Assembly (NCBI RefSeq): GCF_001279695.1
Contig: NZ_LGDD01000024.1
Coordinates: forward strand, 62,001 to 126,000
From: Streptomyces sp. WM6378
Lineage (GTDB): Bacteria > Actinomycetota > Actinomycetes > Streptomycetales > Streptomycetaceae
Length of the DNA stretch: 64,000 nt
Reading direction: 5' to 3'
Below, in pieces: positions 1 through 9,600 of the stretch (its first letter is position 1; each line of letters starts with the position of its first letter). Both the position numbers and the translations under genes were made by a program. The notes below the pieces were generated by a model. It ran no database searches. It was not told the DNA's origin and saw only the letters and a program-made list of their open reading frames with translations.

Positions 1-318
1 GCCGTCGTCGCCGAGACGCTGGCGCTGCGCACCGCGCCCGGTTTCGAGCAGACCCTGGCCGCCGGGCAGGGCGTCCTGTTCACCGACGACGTGCCCGGGG
101 TGCCGGTGACCGTCGCCTGGGGCAGCAAGGACCGGCTGCTGCTACGCCGCCAGGGCGTCCGCGCCAAGCACACCGTCCCGGGGGCCCGGCTCGTGCGGCT
201 GCCCGGCTGCGGCCACGTCCCCATGAACGACGACCCCGCCCTGGTCACCCGGGTCATCCTGGACGGAAGCCGCCCGGTCGGCGAGGTGCCGGCTCGACCG
301 GCGGCCCAACTCTCCTGA
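1..318 (+). CDS. alpha/beta hydrolase, C-terminal fragment
   Basis: This reading frame is open from the first base, so the gene begins outside the window and only its last 105 residues are visible. The fragment has two late landmarks of the alpha/beta hydrolase fold: the segment VPVTVAWGSKDRLL, which normally carries the catalytic acid strand, and GCGHVPMNDDP, where the His is the likely catalytic base. The nucleophile elbow is not visible, so substrate and exact family cannot be given. The gene is followed by a 186-base gap before the phoD-like gene and is probably a separate transcription unit. Confidence 0.75.
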   Translation, partial: AVVAETLALRTAPGFEQTLAAGQGVLFTDDVPGVPVTVAWGSKDRLLLRRQGVRAKHTVPGARLVRLPGCGHVPMNDDPALVTRVILDGSRPVGEVPARPAAQLS

Positions 319-395
319 TTCGGGGCTGAGTTAGGGCCAGGCGAGAGGGCTGCTGGCCAGAGCGGCATCGGCGAGTCGATCGAACCCTGGTTCCG

Positions 396-439
396 GTTCC
401 CTCGGCCCGGTCCGGTTGTTCACCGGGTGTTCGCGCTCG
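396..439 (+). promoter_or_regulatory. candidate PHO box (PhoP-binding direct repeats)
   Basis: Eleven-base units lie in phase: GTTCCCTCGGC at 396, a weak unit at 407, GTTCACCGGGT at 418 and GTTCGCGCTCG at 429. The GTTCACC core spaced by 11 bases is the known binding pattern of the Streptomyces phosphate regulator PhoP. The array ends 65 bases before the start of a PhoD-type phosphatase, a classical PhoP target class. The units at 418 and 429 match best; the one at 407 hardly matches. Confidence 0.5.
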
Positions 440-504
440 CGCCGCCACCGGGCAGTAGGCATGGCAGGGCACCCAGCGACCAACCTCCCCAGGAGGCGAC
501 ACCG

Positions 505-2061
505 ATGCCCAACCGCCGTACCGTACTGAAGGGTTCGCTCGCCGCGTCGGCGGGTCTCGCCCTGCCGACCGGGCTCGCCACGGCGCCCGCGTTCGCCCGC
601 TCCGGTCGGCCGAGCGCCTCCTGGGGTGTGCAGGCCGGCGACATCACCGCCTCGTCCGGGCTCATCTGGGCGCGCTCCGACCGCCCGGCCCGGATGGTCG
701 TGGAGACGTCCGCGACGGAGTCCTTCCGGCGCGCCCGCAGATGGCAGGGGCCGCTGCTCGGGCCGGGTACGGACTTCACCGGCACGACGTCGCTGCGCGG
801 GCTTCCGGCCGGCGAGCAGATCCACTACCGGGTCACCCTGGCCGACCCCGACGACCCGAGGCGCACCGGCCGGCCGGTCCACGGCACCTTCCGCACCGCG
901 CCCGACAGCCGGCGCGACGACGTGCGGTTCCTGTGGTCCGGGGACATCGCCGGGCAGGGCTGGGGCATCAACCCGGACATCGGCGGCTACCGCGTGTACG
1001 ACGAAATGCGGCGCCTGGACCCGGACTTCTTCCTGTGCAGCGGCGACAACATATACGCCGACAACGTGATCCTGCCGAGCGTGACGCTGCCCGACGGCCG
1101 GGTGTGGCGCAACATCACCACCGAGGAGAAGTCCAAGGTCGCCGAGACCCTCGCCGAATACCGGGGCAACTTCCGGTACAACCTGCTCGACGAGAACGTC
1201 CGCGCGTTCAACGCCCAGGTGCCGTCCATCGTGCAGTGGGACGACCATGAAGTGCGCAACAACTGGTACCCCGGCCAGATCCTGGACGACGCGCGCTACA
1301 CGGAGAAGAACCTCGATGTGCTCGCGGCCCGTTCGCGGCGGGCGTTCAGCGAGTACTTCCCGATCTCGACGCTGGGGACCGGCGACCGCGCGGGACGGGT
1401 GCAACGGGTGCTGCGGCACGGCCCGCTCCTCGATGTGTTCGTGCTCGACATGCGGACGTACCGCGATGCCAACTCGCCCGACCGGCAGCCCGACGACAGG
1501 GTCGGCATCCTCGGAGCCGAGCAACTCCAGTGGCTCAAGCTGGAGTTGGCGAGGTCGCGGGCGGTGTGGAAGGTCATCGCCGCGGACATGCCGCTCAGCC
1601 TCGTCGTCGTGGACGGCGCGACCGACTTCGAGGCCGTTTCCCAGGGCGACCCGGGCGCGCCGCTCGGGCGCGAGCTGCAGATCGCCGAGCTGCTGCGGTT
1701 CATCAAGCACCAGCGGATCACGGGCACGCTGTGGCTCACCGCGGACGTGCACTACACGGCCGCCGAGCACTACGACCCGTCGCGGGCCGCGTTCAAGGAC
1801 TTCGCCCCGTTCTGGGAGTTCGTGTCGGGGCCGCTCGCCGCGGGCGGCTTTCCCCCGGACAAGGTGGACGGCACGTTCGGCCCCCAGCAGGTGTTCGTGC
1901 ACGCCCCGGCCACGGCCAACGCCTCGCCCATGGAGGCGCCGCCGAACTTCGGCGAGATCGAGATCGACGGCGGCTCCGGCGAGTTGACCGTGCGGCTGCG
2001 GGCGCAGGGCGGTTCGGTACTCTTCACCCAGGTGCTGCGGCCCGGGCTCGTGGGTCAGTGA
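505..2061 (+). CDS. phoD: Tat-exported alkaline phosphatase D family protein
   Basis: Predicted secreted PhoD-type phosphodiesterase/phosphatase of 518 residues that releases phosphate from organic esters outside the cell. The start is set by AGGAGG ending about 9 bases before ATG at 505; the frame is open further upstream but without a good start. The N-terminus MPNRRTVLKG followed by a hydrophobic alanine-rich stretch is a twin-arginine signal peptide, as expected for a cofactor-loaded enzyme. Metal-site motifs of the family follow: GDNIYADN near residue 178, WDDHEVRNNW near 244 and TADVHYT near 411. A candidate PHO box lies just upstream, which fits induction under phosphate starvation. 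Family assignment is firm; the substrate is not known. Confidence 0.9.
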   Translation: MPNRRTVLKGSLAASAGLALPTGLATAPAFARSGRPSASWGVQAGDITASSGLIWARSDRPARMVVETSATESFRRARRWQGPLLGPGTDFTGTTSLRGLPAGEQIHYRVTLADPDDPRRTGRPVHGTFRTAPDSRRDDVRFLWSGDIAGQGWGINPDIGGYRVYDEMRRLDPDFFLCSGDNIYADNVILPSVTLPDGRVWRNITTEEKSKVAETLAEYRGNFRYNLLDENVRAFNAQVPSIVQWDDHEVRNNWYPGQILDDARYTEKNLDVLAARSRRAFSEYFPISTLGTGDRAGRVQRVLRHGPLLDVFVLDMRTYRDANSPDRQPDDRVGILGAEQLQWLKLELARSRAVWKVIAADMPLSLVVVDGATDFEAVSQGDPGAPLGRELQIAELLRFIKHQRITGTLWLTADVHYTAAEHYDPSRAAFKDFAPFWEFVSGPLAAGGFPPDKVDGTFGPQQVFVHAPATANASPMEAPPNFGEIEIDGGSGELTVRLRAQGGSVLFTQVLRPGLVGQ

Positions 2062-2214
2062 CCCTGGGGCCGGTGATGGTCGGGCCGGGAGGCGGAGACG
2101 AACACTCCAGGCCATACCCGGCAGAAAACAGCCAAAAGAGCATCAGAAGCACACTTAACCCGTCAGTCACAAAGCGTTCGTGATCACGCAACACCGCTGA
2201 GTCACAGTGATGCC

Positions 2215-3612
2215 ATGACTGGTACGCAAGGACAGCTGTCCAACAAGCACACCCGCCGCCGTCACCACTGGCGGCGGGACCTCGTCGAGCTCGCCGCGCT
2301 GTTCACGGCCGTGGCCGTCGCGGACGGACTCGCGAACCTGGTCGCGCACGGCCCCGACGGACCGTTCCTGCTGGTCGCCTCGGCGCTGGCACTGGTCGCC
2401 ACGGCGGCGTTCCACACCTGGTGGGCGCGCCGCCACAGCCATGCGCCGCCGCTCCCGGACAGCGGCGGCACGGGCGATACCGACGGCGTCTCGGGGGCCG
2501 ACGGCGCGCCCCGCGAGACGGCGCTCTGGCGGATGCGGACGACCGTACGGGACGAGCCCGGCAGTCTCGCCGCGCTCTGCACCGCGCTCGCCGGGCACCG
2601 CGTGGACATCCTCACGCTCCAGACGCACCCGCTCGCGGACGGCACGGTGGACGAGTTCCTGCTGCGTACGCCTGCCGAGCTGTCGGCCGCCGAACTCTCC
2701 CGGGTGATCTCCGCGGCGGGCGGCCACGACACCTGGACCGAGCGGGCCGACGCCCACGACCTCGTGGACGCGCCGACCCGGGTCCTCGGCCTCGCCACCC
2801 GCACCGCGCTGGATGCGGCCGAACTCCCGCTCGCGCTGCGCCAGTTGCTCGGCCGCTGCACCATCCACTCGCTGCCCGCGGTCTCCCTGACCGGCCGCCC
2901 CACCGGCGAGACGGCCCCCGTCGAGGGCGTACTGGAGTCGACGACCATGCGGCTTCGCGACCCGAACGGCGGGGCGATCACCATCGACCGACCCCATCTC
3001 CCCTTCACCCCCACCGAGTTCGCCCGGGCCCGGGCGCTGGTCGAGCTGGACGCCCGGCTCGGCCCGCGCGTCCCGCGCAGCGAGGACGTCCTGACGCTGC
3101 CCGAGGGCAACGAGATCACCGTACGGCGCGCCGACCAGAGCGACATCGAGGCCGCCAAGGCCATGCACGAGCGGTGCTCCGACCGCACGCTCGGCCTGCG
3201 CTACCACGGCCCCGTCGCCGACGCCGACCGCTACCTCGGCCATCTGCTCAGCCCGCGCTACGGCCGCACCCTCGCCGTGCAGACCGCCTCCGGACGCCTG
3301 GTCGCGCTCGGCCACCTGCTGTGGGACGGCGACGAGACCGAGGTGGCCGTGCTCGTCGAGGACTCCTGGCAGCGCCGCGGCATCGGCTCCGAACTGCTGC
3401 GCCGCCTGGCCGACCTCGCCGTCGAAGCCCGCTGCGACAGCGTGTACGCCGTCACCCAGGCCTCCAACACCGGCATGGTCGCGGCCATGCGCGGACTCGG
3501 GCTGCCGCTGGACTACCAGGTCGAGGAGGGCACCCTGGTGGTCACCGCCCGCCTCGACAAGACGGCCCCGATGAGCTCCGCCGGCCGCCGCGGGCACTTC
3601 GAACAGCGCTGA
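2215..3612 (+). CDS. ACT-domain GNAT N-acetyltransferase with N-terminal hydrophobic segments
   Basis: A 465-residue protein with three parts. Residues about 22-68 hold two hydrophobic stretches separated by a short loop, suggesting membrane association. Residues about 103-175 (LWRMRTTVRDEPGSLAALC and following) look like an ACT domain, the fold that binds small effectors, usually amino acids. Residues about 300-450 form a GNAT acetyltransferase domain with the acetyl-CoA-binding segment DSWQRRGIGSELLRRL. ACT-GNAT fusions are known in actinobacteria as amino-acid-regulated protein lysine acetyltransferases, so this may couple amino acid levels to protein acetylation. The acceptor is unknown. 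ATG at 2215 is the first start of the frame. Confidence 0.8.
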   Translation: MTGTQGQLSNKHTRRRHHWRRDLVELAALFTAVAVADGLANLVAHGPDGPFLLVASALALVATAAFHTWWARRHSHAPPLPDSGGTGDTDGVSGADGAPRETALWRMRTTVRDEPGSLAALCTALAGHRVDILTLQTHPLADGTVDEFLLRTPAELSAAELSRVISAAGGHDTWTERADAHDLVDAPTRVLGLATRTALDAAELPLALRQLLGRCTIHSLPAVSLTGRPTGETAPVEGVLESTTMRLRDPNGGAITIDRPHLPFTPTEFARARALVELDARLGPRVPRSEDVLTLPEGNEITVRRADQSDIEAAKAMHERCSDRTLGLRYHGPVADADRYLGHLLSPRYGRTLAVQTASGRLVALGHLLWDGDETEVAVLVEDSWQRRGIGSELLRRLADLAVEARCDSVYAVTQASNTGMVAAMRGLGLPLDYQVEEGTLVVTARLDKTAPMSSAGRRGHFEQR

Positions 3613-3695
3613 GCAGATCGGTTCTCAGCGACCCGGTCAGGCGTTCCGGCAAGATTGGTGGTGACGCGGAGCCCTCGCTCGGAGAGGATGTCCGC

Positions 3696-5372
3696 ATGTC
3701 AGTCACTTCCAGCAGCGCGCTGCCCCGCCAGGTCGCCGACGCCTACGTCGACGCACTCATCGAACTCGACCCGATCACCGGGAGCTATCTGGGCGTCAGG
3801 GCGAGCCACGCCCTCCTGCCCGACTTCTCCCCCGCTGGACAGGCGGCCGTGGCCGACCTGGCGCGCGCCACGCTCGCCCGCCTCGACGAGGCCGAGCGGC
3901 AGCCCGGCGCCGACAGCGACGCCGAGCGCCGCTGCGGCCGGCTGCTGCGGGAGCGACTGACCTCCGAACTCGCCGTCCACGAAGCCGACGAGGGCCTGCG
4001 AGCGGTCAGCAATCTGCACTCGCCCGCCCACAGCGTCCGGATGGCGTTCACCATGACGCCGACGGAGACCGAAGAGGACTGGCGGGCGGTCGCCTCCCGG
4101 CTGCGCGCGGTGCCCGCCGCCATCGAGGGCTACCGGGCCTCGCTCGAACTCGGCCTGGAACGCAAGCTGTTCGGCGGCCCGCGCGCCACCGACACCGTCA
4201 TCGGCCAGCTCGGCGAGTGGGTGGACACCGGCTTCTTCGAGGGGCTCGCGGCACCGGGCCCCGAGTCGCTGCGCGCCGAACTCGACACGGCGGCCGGCGA
4301 GGCGTCCGCCGCCCTTGTCGCGCTGCGCGACTGGCTGCGCGACGTGTACGCGCCGGCCATCGAGGGATCCGCCGACACGGTGGGCCGAGAGCGGTACCAG
4401 CGCTGGTCGCAGTACTACAACGGCACCGCGCTCGACCTCGACGAGGCGTACGCCTACGGCTGGTCCGAGTACCACCGGCTGCTCGGCGAGATGAAGACCG
4501 AGGCCGCCAAGATCCTGCCGGGCGCGGGCCCTTGGGAGGCGCTGGCCCACCTCGACGAACACGGCGCGCACATCGAGGGCGTCGACGAGGTCCGCGACTG
4601 GCTGCAGTCCCTGATGGACGAGGCCATCGAAGCGCTGGACGGCACGCACTTCGAACTCGCCGAGCGGGTACGGAAGGTGGAGTCCCGCATCGCACCGCCC
4701 GGCGGCGCCGCCGCCCCCTACTACACGGGCCCCTCCGAGGACTTCTCGCGGCCCGGGCGCACCTGGCTGCCCACCATGGGCGAGACCCGCTTCCCGGTGT
4801 ACGACCTGGTGTCGACCTGGTACCACGAGGGCGTGCCGGGCCACCACCTCCAGATCGCGCAGTGGGTGCACGTCGCCGACCAGCTCTCCCGCTACCAGGC
4901 CACCGTCGGTCACGTCAGCGCCAACGCCGAGGGCTGGGCCCTTTACGCGGAGCGCCTGATGGACGAGCTGGGCTTCCTCACCGACCCCGAGCGCCGGCTC
5001 GGCTACCTGGACGCGCAGATGATGCGCGCCTGCCGGGTGATCATCGACATCGGCATGCACCTGGAGCTGGAGATCCCGGCGGATTCGCCGTTCCACCCGG
5101 GTGAGCGCTGGACGCCGGAGCTGGCGCACGAGTTCTTCAGCGGCCACAGCAGCCGCCCGGCGGACTTCGTACAGAGCGAGCTGATCCGCTATCTGTCGAT
5201 GCCGGGGCAGGCGATCGGCTACAAGCTGGGCGAGCGCGCCTGGCTGCTCGGCCGCGAGAACGCCCGGGCCCGCCACGGCGACGCCTTCGACCCGAAGGCC
5301 TGGCACATGGCGGCCCTCTCGCAGGGCTCGCTCGGCCTCGACGACCTGGTCGACGAGCTGTCCAAGCTCTGA
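3696..5372 (+). CDS. DUF885 family protein, probable metallopeptidase-like
   Basis: A 558-residue, apparently cytoplasmic protein of the bacterial DUF885 family. The open frame runs back through the previous gene, but ATG at 3696 follows GGAGAGGA and starts the conserved part. The family signature HEGVPGHHLQ lies near residue 377, a histidine- and glutamate-rich motif that resembles a zinc peptidase site, followed by SANAEGWALYAERLMDE, another conserved stretch. The family has been linked to peptidase activity but most members are uncharacterised. It lies 83 bases behind the ACT-GNAT gene and may share its transcript. A strong hairpin follows the stop codon. Confidence 0.82.
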   Translation: MSVTSSSALPRQVADAYVDALIELDPITGSYLGVRASHALLPDFSPAGQAAVADLARATLARLDEAERQPGADSDAERRCGRLLRERLTSELAVHEADEGLRAVSNLHSPAHSVRMAFTMTPTETEEDWRAVASRLRAVPAAIEGYRASLELGLERKLFGGPRATDTVIGQLGEWVDTGFFEGLAAPGPESLRAELDTAAGEASAALVALRDWLRDVYAPAIEGSADTVGRERYQRWSQYYNGTALDLDEAYAYGWSEYHRLLGEMKTEAAKILPGAGPWEALAHLDEHGAHIEGVDEVRDWLQSLMDEAIEALDGTHFELAERVRKVESRIAPPGGAAAPYYTGPSEDFSRPGRTWLPTMGETRFPVYDLVSTWYHEGVPGHHLQIAQWVHVADQLSRYQATVGHVSANAEGWALYAERLMDELGFLTDPERRLGYLDAQMMRACRVIIDIGMHLELEIPADSPFHPGERWTPELAHEFFSGHSSRPADFVQSELIRYLSMPGQAIGYKLGERAWLLGRENARARHGDAFDPKAWHMAALSQGSLGLDDLVDELSKL

Positions 5373-5378
5373 GGTGCC

Positions 5379-5411
5379 GGCGGGGCGGTCCGTCGAACGG
5401 GCCGCCCCGCC
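5379..5411. terminator. bidirectional hairpin terminator
   Basis: GGCGGGGCGG at 5379-5388 pairs perfectly with CCGCCCCGCC at 5402-5411, and the loop itself contains the small stem CCGT-CGA-ACGG. It lies between two convergent genes, 6 bases after one stop and 19 bases after the other, so it can end both transcripts. There is no T-run, as is usual in Streptomyces. Confidence 0.7.
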
Positions 5412-5430
5412 CCCTCGGTGCCCTCCGGGT

Positions 5431-5916
5431 TCAGCAACCGCAGTCCTCGGAGTCGACGGGCGCGGTCAGCGGGTCGGCGGCGCGCTTCTCGCCGCCCTCC
5501 CACGTCTCGAACGCGAAGCCCTCGCGGACCCAGTACTCGAATCCGCCGAGCATCTCCTTGACCTGGAAGCCGAGTTCGGCGAGCGCGAGGGCCGCACGGG
5601 TGGCGCCGTTGCAGCCCGGGCCCCAGCAGTACGTGACGACCGGGACGGACTTGTCCAGGAGCTGCTCGGCCTGCTCGACGATCAGCGCGGTCGGCAGGTG
5701 GACGGCGCCGGGCACATGGCCCTGGTCCCAGGACGCGGTGGAGCGGGAGTCCAGGACCACGAATCCGGGGTCGCCCTCGACGGCGAGTGCGGAGGCCACG
5801 TCGGAGACGTCCGCGTGGAAGACCAGGCTGGCACGGAAGTAGGCGGCGGCGTCGGCGGGGGCGGCCGGGGCCACGCGCAGGACGGGGTTGGCGGGGGCGG
5901 TGAGCTGTGTCGTCAT
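5431..5916 (-). CDS. rhodanese-like sulfurtransferase domain protein
   Basis: A 161-residue single-domain rhodanese. Such proteins carry a persulfide on one cysteine and pass sulfur to acceptors. The active-site loop CNGATR starts at Cys102, within TYCWGPGCNGATRAA, and the conserved strand FVVLDSRSTASWDQGHVPGA is at residues 52-71. An extra Cys97 and a C-terminal DCGC are present and could form disulfides or bind metal. It is divergent from the Lrp-type regulator at 6012, separated by 95 bases, so that regulator is the likely controller. The physiological acceptor is unknown. Confidence 0.85.
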   Translation of the reverse strand: MTTQLTAPANPVLRVAPAAPADAAAYFRASLVFHADVSDVASALAVEGDPGFVVLDSRSTASWDQGHVPGAVHLPTALIVEQAEQLLDKSVPVVTYCWGPGCNGATRAALALAELGFQVKEMLGGFEYWVREGFAFETWEGGEKRAADPLTAPVDSEDCGC

Positions 5917-6011
5917 GGCTGAAAATCTATGCGCCGGTGATCAACTCCGGGAAGGCCCGATCCCCGGAACAACTCTTGATCCGCCGGGGATTTCACGGTT
6001 GGCTGGGCGGC

Positions 6012-6458
6012 ATGACCGCGTATTCCCCGGACGCCACCGACTGGCGCATTCTGGAAGCCCTCCAGCAGGAAGGCCGGGCCACGTTCGCCGAGCTGGCCCG
6101 GACCGTCTCCATGTCGGCGAGCGCCGTCACCGAGCGGGTGCGGCGGCTCGAAGAGGCCGGGGTGATCGCGGGCTACACGGCCGTCGTCGACCAGGAACGC
6201 CTCGGTCGGCCGATCCTCGCCTTCGTCCGGCTTCGCTATCCGAACGGCCACTACAAGCCGTTCCACGACCTGGTGGAGGCGACGCCGGAAATCATGGAGG
6301 CGCACCATGTGACGGGCGACGACTGCTTCGTGATCAAGGTGGGGGCGCGGTCGATGAGCCACCTGGAGGAGATCTCGGGGAAGATCGGGACGCTGGGGTC
6401 CGTGACGACGAGCGTGGTGTATTCGTCACCGCTGCCGCGTCGGGCAATAGGCCGCTGA
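6012..6458 (+). CDS. Lrp/AsnC family transcriptional regulator
   Basis: A 148-residue DNA-binding protein of the feast/famine type. Residues about 8-62 form the winged helix-turn-helix (TDWRILEALQQEGRATFAEL, then SMSASAVTERVRRLEEAGVI), followed by the RAM ligand-binding ferredoxin-like domain. The start ATG at 6012 gives the usual family length; the open frame extends upstream to 5907 but that part overlaps the promoter region shared with the rhodanese gene. It probably regulates that divergent gene and itself in response to an amino acid or sulfur compound. The effector is not evident. Confidence 0.88.
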   Translation: MTAYSPDATDWRILEALQQEGRATFAELARTVSMSASAVTERVRRLEEAGVIAGYTAVVDQERLGRPILAFVRLRYPNGHYKPFHDLVEATPEIMEAHHVTGDDCFVIKVGARSMSHLEEISGKIGTLGSVTTSVVYSSPLPRRAIGR

Positions 6459-6475
6459 GCGGGGAGCGGGGAGCG

Positions 6476-6615
6476 CTGGGGCTCCGCCCCAGACCTCGTT
6501 CGCGCCTGAAAGGCGCTCGTCCTCAAACGCCGGACGGGCTGAAATGCCCTGATGCGGGCCAGCACCGACCGTTCCAGGGGCGCGGGGAACTGCGCGACCA
6601 GCCAGCCACGGTCCG
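6476..6615. repeat. Streptomyces dispersed intergenic repeat, copy 1
   Basis: This intergenic stretch begins with the hairpin CTGGGGCTCCGCCCCAG (6476-6492), continues with CGTCCTCAAACGCCGGACGG (6518-6537) and contains AGGGGCGCGGGGAACTGCGCG at 6576-6596. These elements recur in intergenic regions of many Streptomyces genomes. The AGGGGCG unit is repeated in this window at 28863. The element lies between convergent genes and its hairpin probably helps termination. Confidence 0.7.
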
Positions 6616-6667
6616 CACTCGAACACTCACCCCCAGCGGGTTTCGGGAAGGGGCGGGGCGGGGTGCA

Positions 6668-9600
6668 CTACGGGGTCTGGGGCGGAGCCCCAGCGCCCAC
6701 CCCCCTCAGCCGCACCGACGAACCCGCCCGGTCCTTCACCACCTCCAGCTGCGCCGGGATGCGGCGCCGCAGGTCGCCGACGTGGCTCACGATGCCCACG
6801 CTGCGGTCGAGTTCGCGCAGCGAGTCCAGGACGTCCAACACCTCGTCCAGTGTCTGGTCGTCCAGACTGCCGAAACCTTCATCGATGAACAGGGTGTCAA
6901 GCCGCGCCCCGCCCGCCTCGTCGGTGACGACGTCGGCCAGGCCCAGGGCCAGCGCGAGGGAGGCGAAGAACGTCTCGCCGCCCGACAGCGTCGCCGTGTC
7001 GCGCTCGCGGCCCGTCCAGGCGTCGACCACGTGGAGCCCGAGACCCGAGCGGCCCCGGCCGCCCTTCGCGTCGGAGTGGACCAGCGTGTACCGCCCGCCC
7101 GACATCCGCTGGAGCCGGGCCGTCGCGGCGGCGGCGACCTGTTCGAGGCGGGCGGCCAGCACGTACGACTCCAGGCGCATCTTGCGCTCGTTGTCGGCGG
7201 AGGTGCCCGCGGTGAGCCCGGCGAGGCGGGCCACCCGCTCGTACTCCTCGCGCAGCGGGCCGATCCTGCGGGTCTCCTCGGTGGCCCGACGGCTCAACGC
7301 GTGCAGTTCCGTACAGCGGTCCCGGGCCGCCGAGAGCGCCGACGCCGCCTCCCGCAGGGCCCGTTCGGCCGCCGCGGACTCGGCCGCCGCCTCCTGTGTG
7401 CGGGCCGGCGCGGCAAGACCTGCCGCTGCCGTCTCCGGTTCGGCGAGGCGCGCGGTGACCGTGGCCCGCTGATGCTGCCACTCGTCGAGCCGGTGCTGGA
7501 TGTCCCGCCGGCCCCGCTCGTCGATCAGCGCCGCAGATGCCGCGGCCGGGGTGTCGAATCCGGCCCGGAACGCCGCCTCCGAGAGCCTGCCGTCGGCCTC
7601 CTTGAGCCGCTCGGCGCTGTCCTCGACGGCGCGGACCGCCTCCACCGCCTCGGCGAGGATGGCCGCCCGGTGTTCGAGCAGCCCGGCCTGCTCCGCGACG
7701 CTGGCCGCGCCCGCCCGCACCTCGCTCAACTCCCGCTCCAGGGCGGCCTGTTCGCGCTCCAGAGCCTCGCGGCTCGCGGTCCGGGCGGCGATGTTCTGCT
7801 GGGCTGTGCGCTGGGCGGTCAGCCGCCGTTCATACTCCCCCTCTGCCGAGGAGAGGGCCAGCCGCGCCTCGTGCAGCCCGGCCGCCTCGTCCCGCGCCGC
7901 TCCGTGCGCCCTCTGCAACTCCCCCGCCGCATCGGCCAGTTCGGCCACGCTCGCCGCGCCCGCCGCGGCCCGCGCGCCCGCGAGCTCCTCCCGCAGGGAG
8001 GACAACGCGGCCTCGGCCTCGGCTCGGGCCCGGTCGGCGTGCCGGTATGCCTGTTGCGCGGCGTCCTCGGTGGCGCGGTCGATCTGGCCGGTGCCGGGGC
8101 GCGCGGGCGCGGGGTGGTCGGCCGAGCCGCACACCGTGCACGGCTCGCCCTCGCGCAGCCGCTCCGCCAGCTCGGCCGCGATGCCACGCAGCCGCTCCTC
8201 GCGCAACGCCAGCCAGTGTTCGTGAGCGGCGTTGGCGGCCTCGCGCATGTCGACATGCCGCCGGTCGGCCTCGGTCAGGCGGGCCTGCAGCGCGTCGCGC
8301 TCACGGGCGGCCGCGAGCCGCCGTTGGGCCCGATCGAGCTGTCCGGCGAGCTGTTCCGCGCGGGTCGCCGCTTCGTGGGCCAGCTCGATTCGGGTCTGGT
8401 GATCGGTCCGGACGGTCTCCCAGCCCGCAAGCCATGCTGCGGTATCGCTGAGGGCGTCCTCGTCGGCGCGGGCCTGCCGGTCGAGGTGGGCGCGCTCGTC
8501 GTCGATCACCGCGCTGCGGCGCTCGGCGCGGCGGGCGGACTCCAGGGCGCCGAGGTCCTGCCGCATCCTCCGTTCCAGGGCGGCGAGTTGATCGGCCCCG
8601 GCGTCGGCGAGGTCCGGGTGCAGCCGGGCGCGGGAGCGGTCCCGTTCGGCAGTGGCCGAGCGGTGGGCGCGCTGGGCCTGCTCCCACCATTCCAGCGCGG
8701 GCGAGACCAGCTCCGCCTTGCGGGCCGTCTCCAGGCGGGCCCGCAGCGCGTCCTGTTCGGGACGGCGGGCCGCCAACTCCTCCGCCCTGCGGGCCGCTTC
8801 GGCGTACCGCTCCTGAAGGGCCGCCAGCTGCCGGGCCTCTTCGACGAGGCGGCGGGCGGCCGCCTGCCGGCTTTCGGCGGCGGCCACGGCGGCCGAGGCG
8901 ATGTCGACGCGCTCGCGCGCCCCACCCCGCGCGACGGCCGCCCATTGCAGGACGGCCGATGCGAGGCCCGGGTCCCCCGGCCGTGCGTCGGGCAGTGGCC
9001 ATGCGCGGGCGTCCGCGCTGTCGCCCGCGGCCTGCGCCATGCGCTGGGCGAGGGCGAGCAACTGGTCGTCGCCGTCCTTGACTTGACGCTCGGCGGTCTT
9101 GCGCAGCTCGGCCAGGCGGTCCTCCACGGCGGCGAACCTGCGGGTGTCGAAGAGCCTGCCAAGGAGCCGCCCGCGCGCTTCCGCGTCCGACCTCAGGAAC
9201 TTGGCGAACTCCCCCTGCGGCAACAGCACGACCTGGCAGAACTGCTCCCGGCTCATCCCGATGAGCCGGCCGAGCTCCTCGCCGATCTCCTGGTGCGAGC
9301 GGCTCAGCGCCCGCCAGGCGCGGTCGGCCGGGTCGTACTCGCGCAGCCAGGTCTGCGCCTTCTCGGTGGTGAAGCCGACGCCCTTCTTCTTGGGCCGTTC
9401 CTGCTGCGGGCGGCGGGTGATCTCCAACCGCCGCTCGCCCAAGGTCAGTTCGAGCAGCACCTCGGTGAAGACGTCCGGTGCGGCGTGGTCGCTGCGCAGG
9501 GCGGTGCCGGGGCTCTGCCGGGCGCCGGGGACCGCTCCGTACAGGGCGAAGCAGACCGCGTCGAGCACCGAGGTCTTGCCCGCGCCGGTCGGTCCGTGCA

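Noticed and set aside
331..2115. A 594-codon frame opposite phoD
   Set aside because: Composition is Arg/Gly/Pro-rich without motifs and no start signal is present. PhoD motifs and a ribosome site define the true gene.
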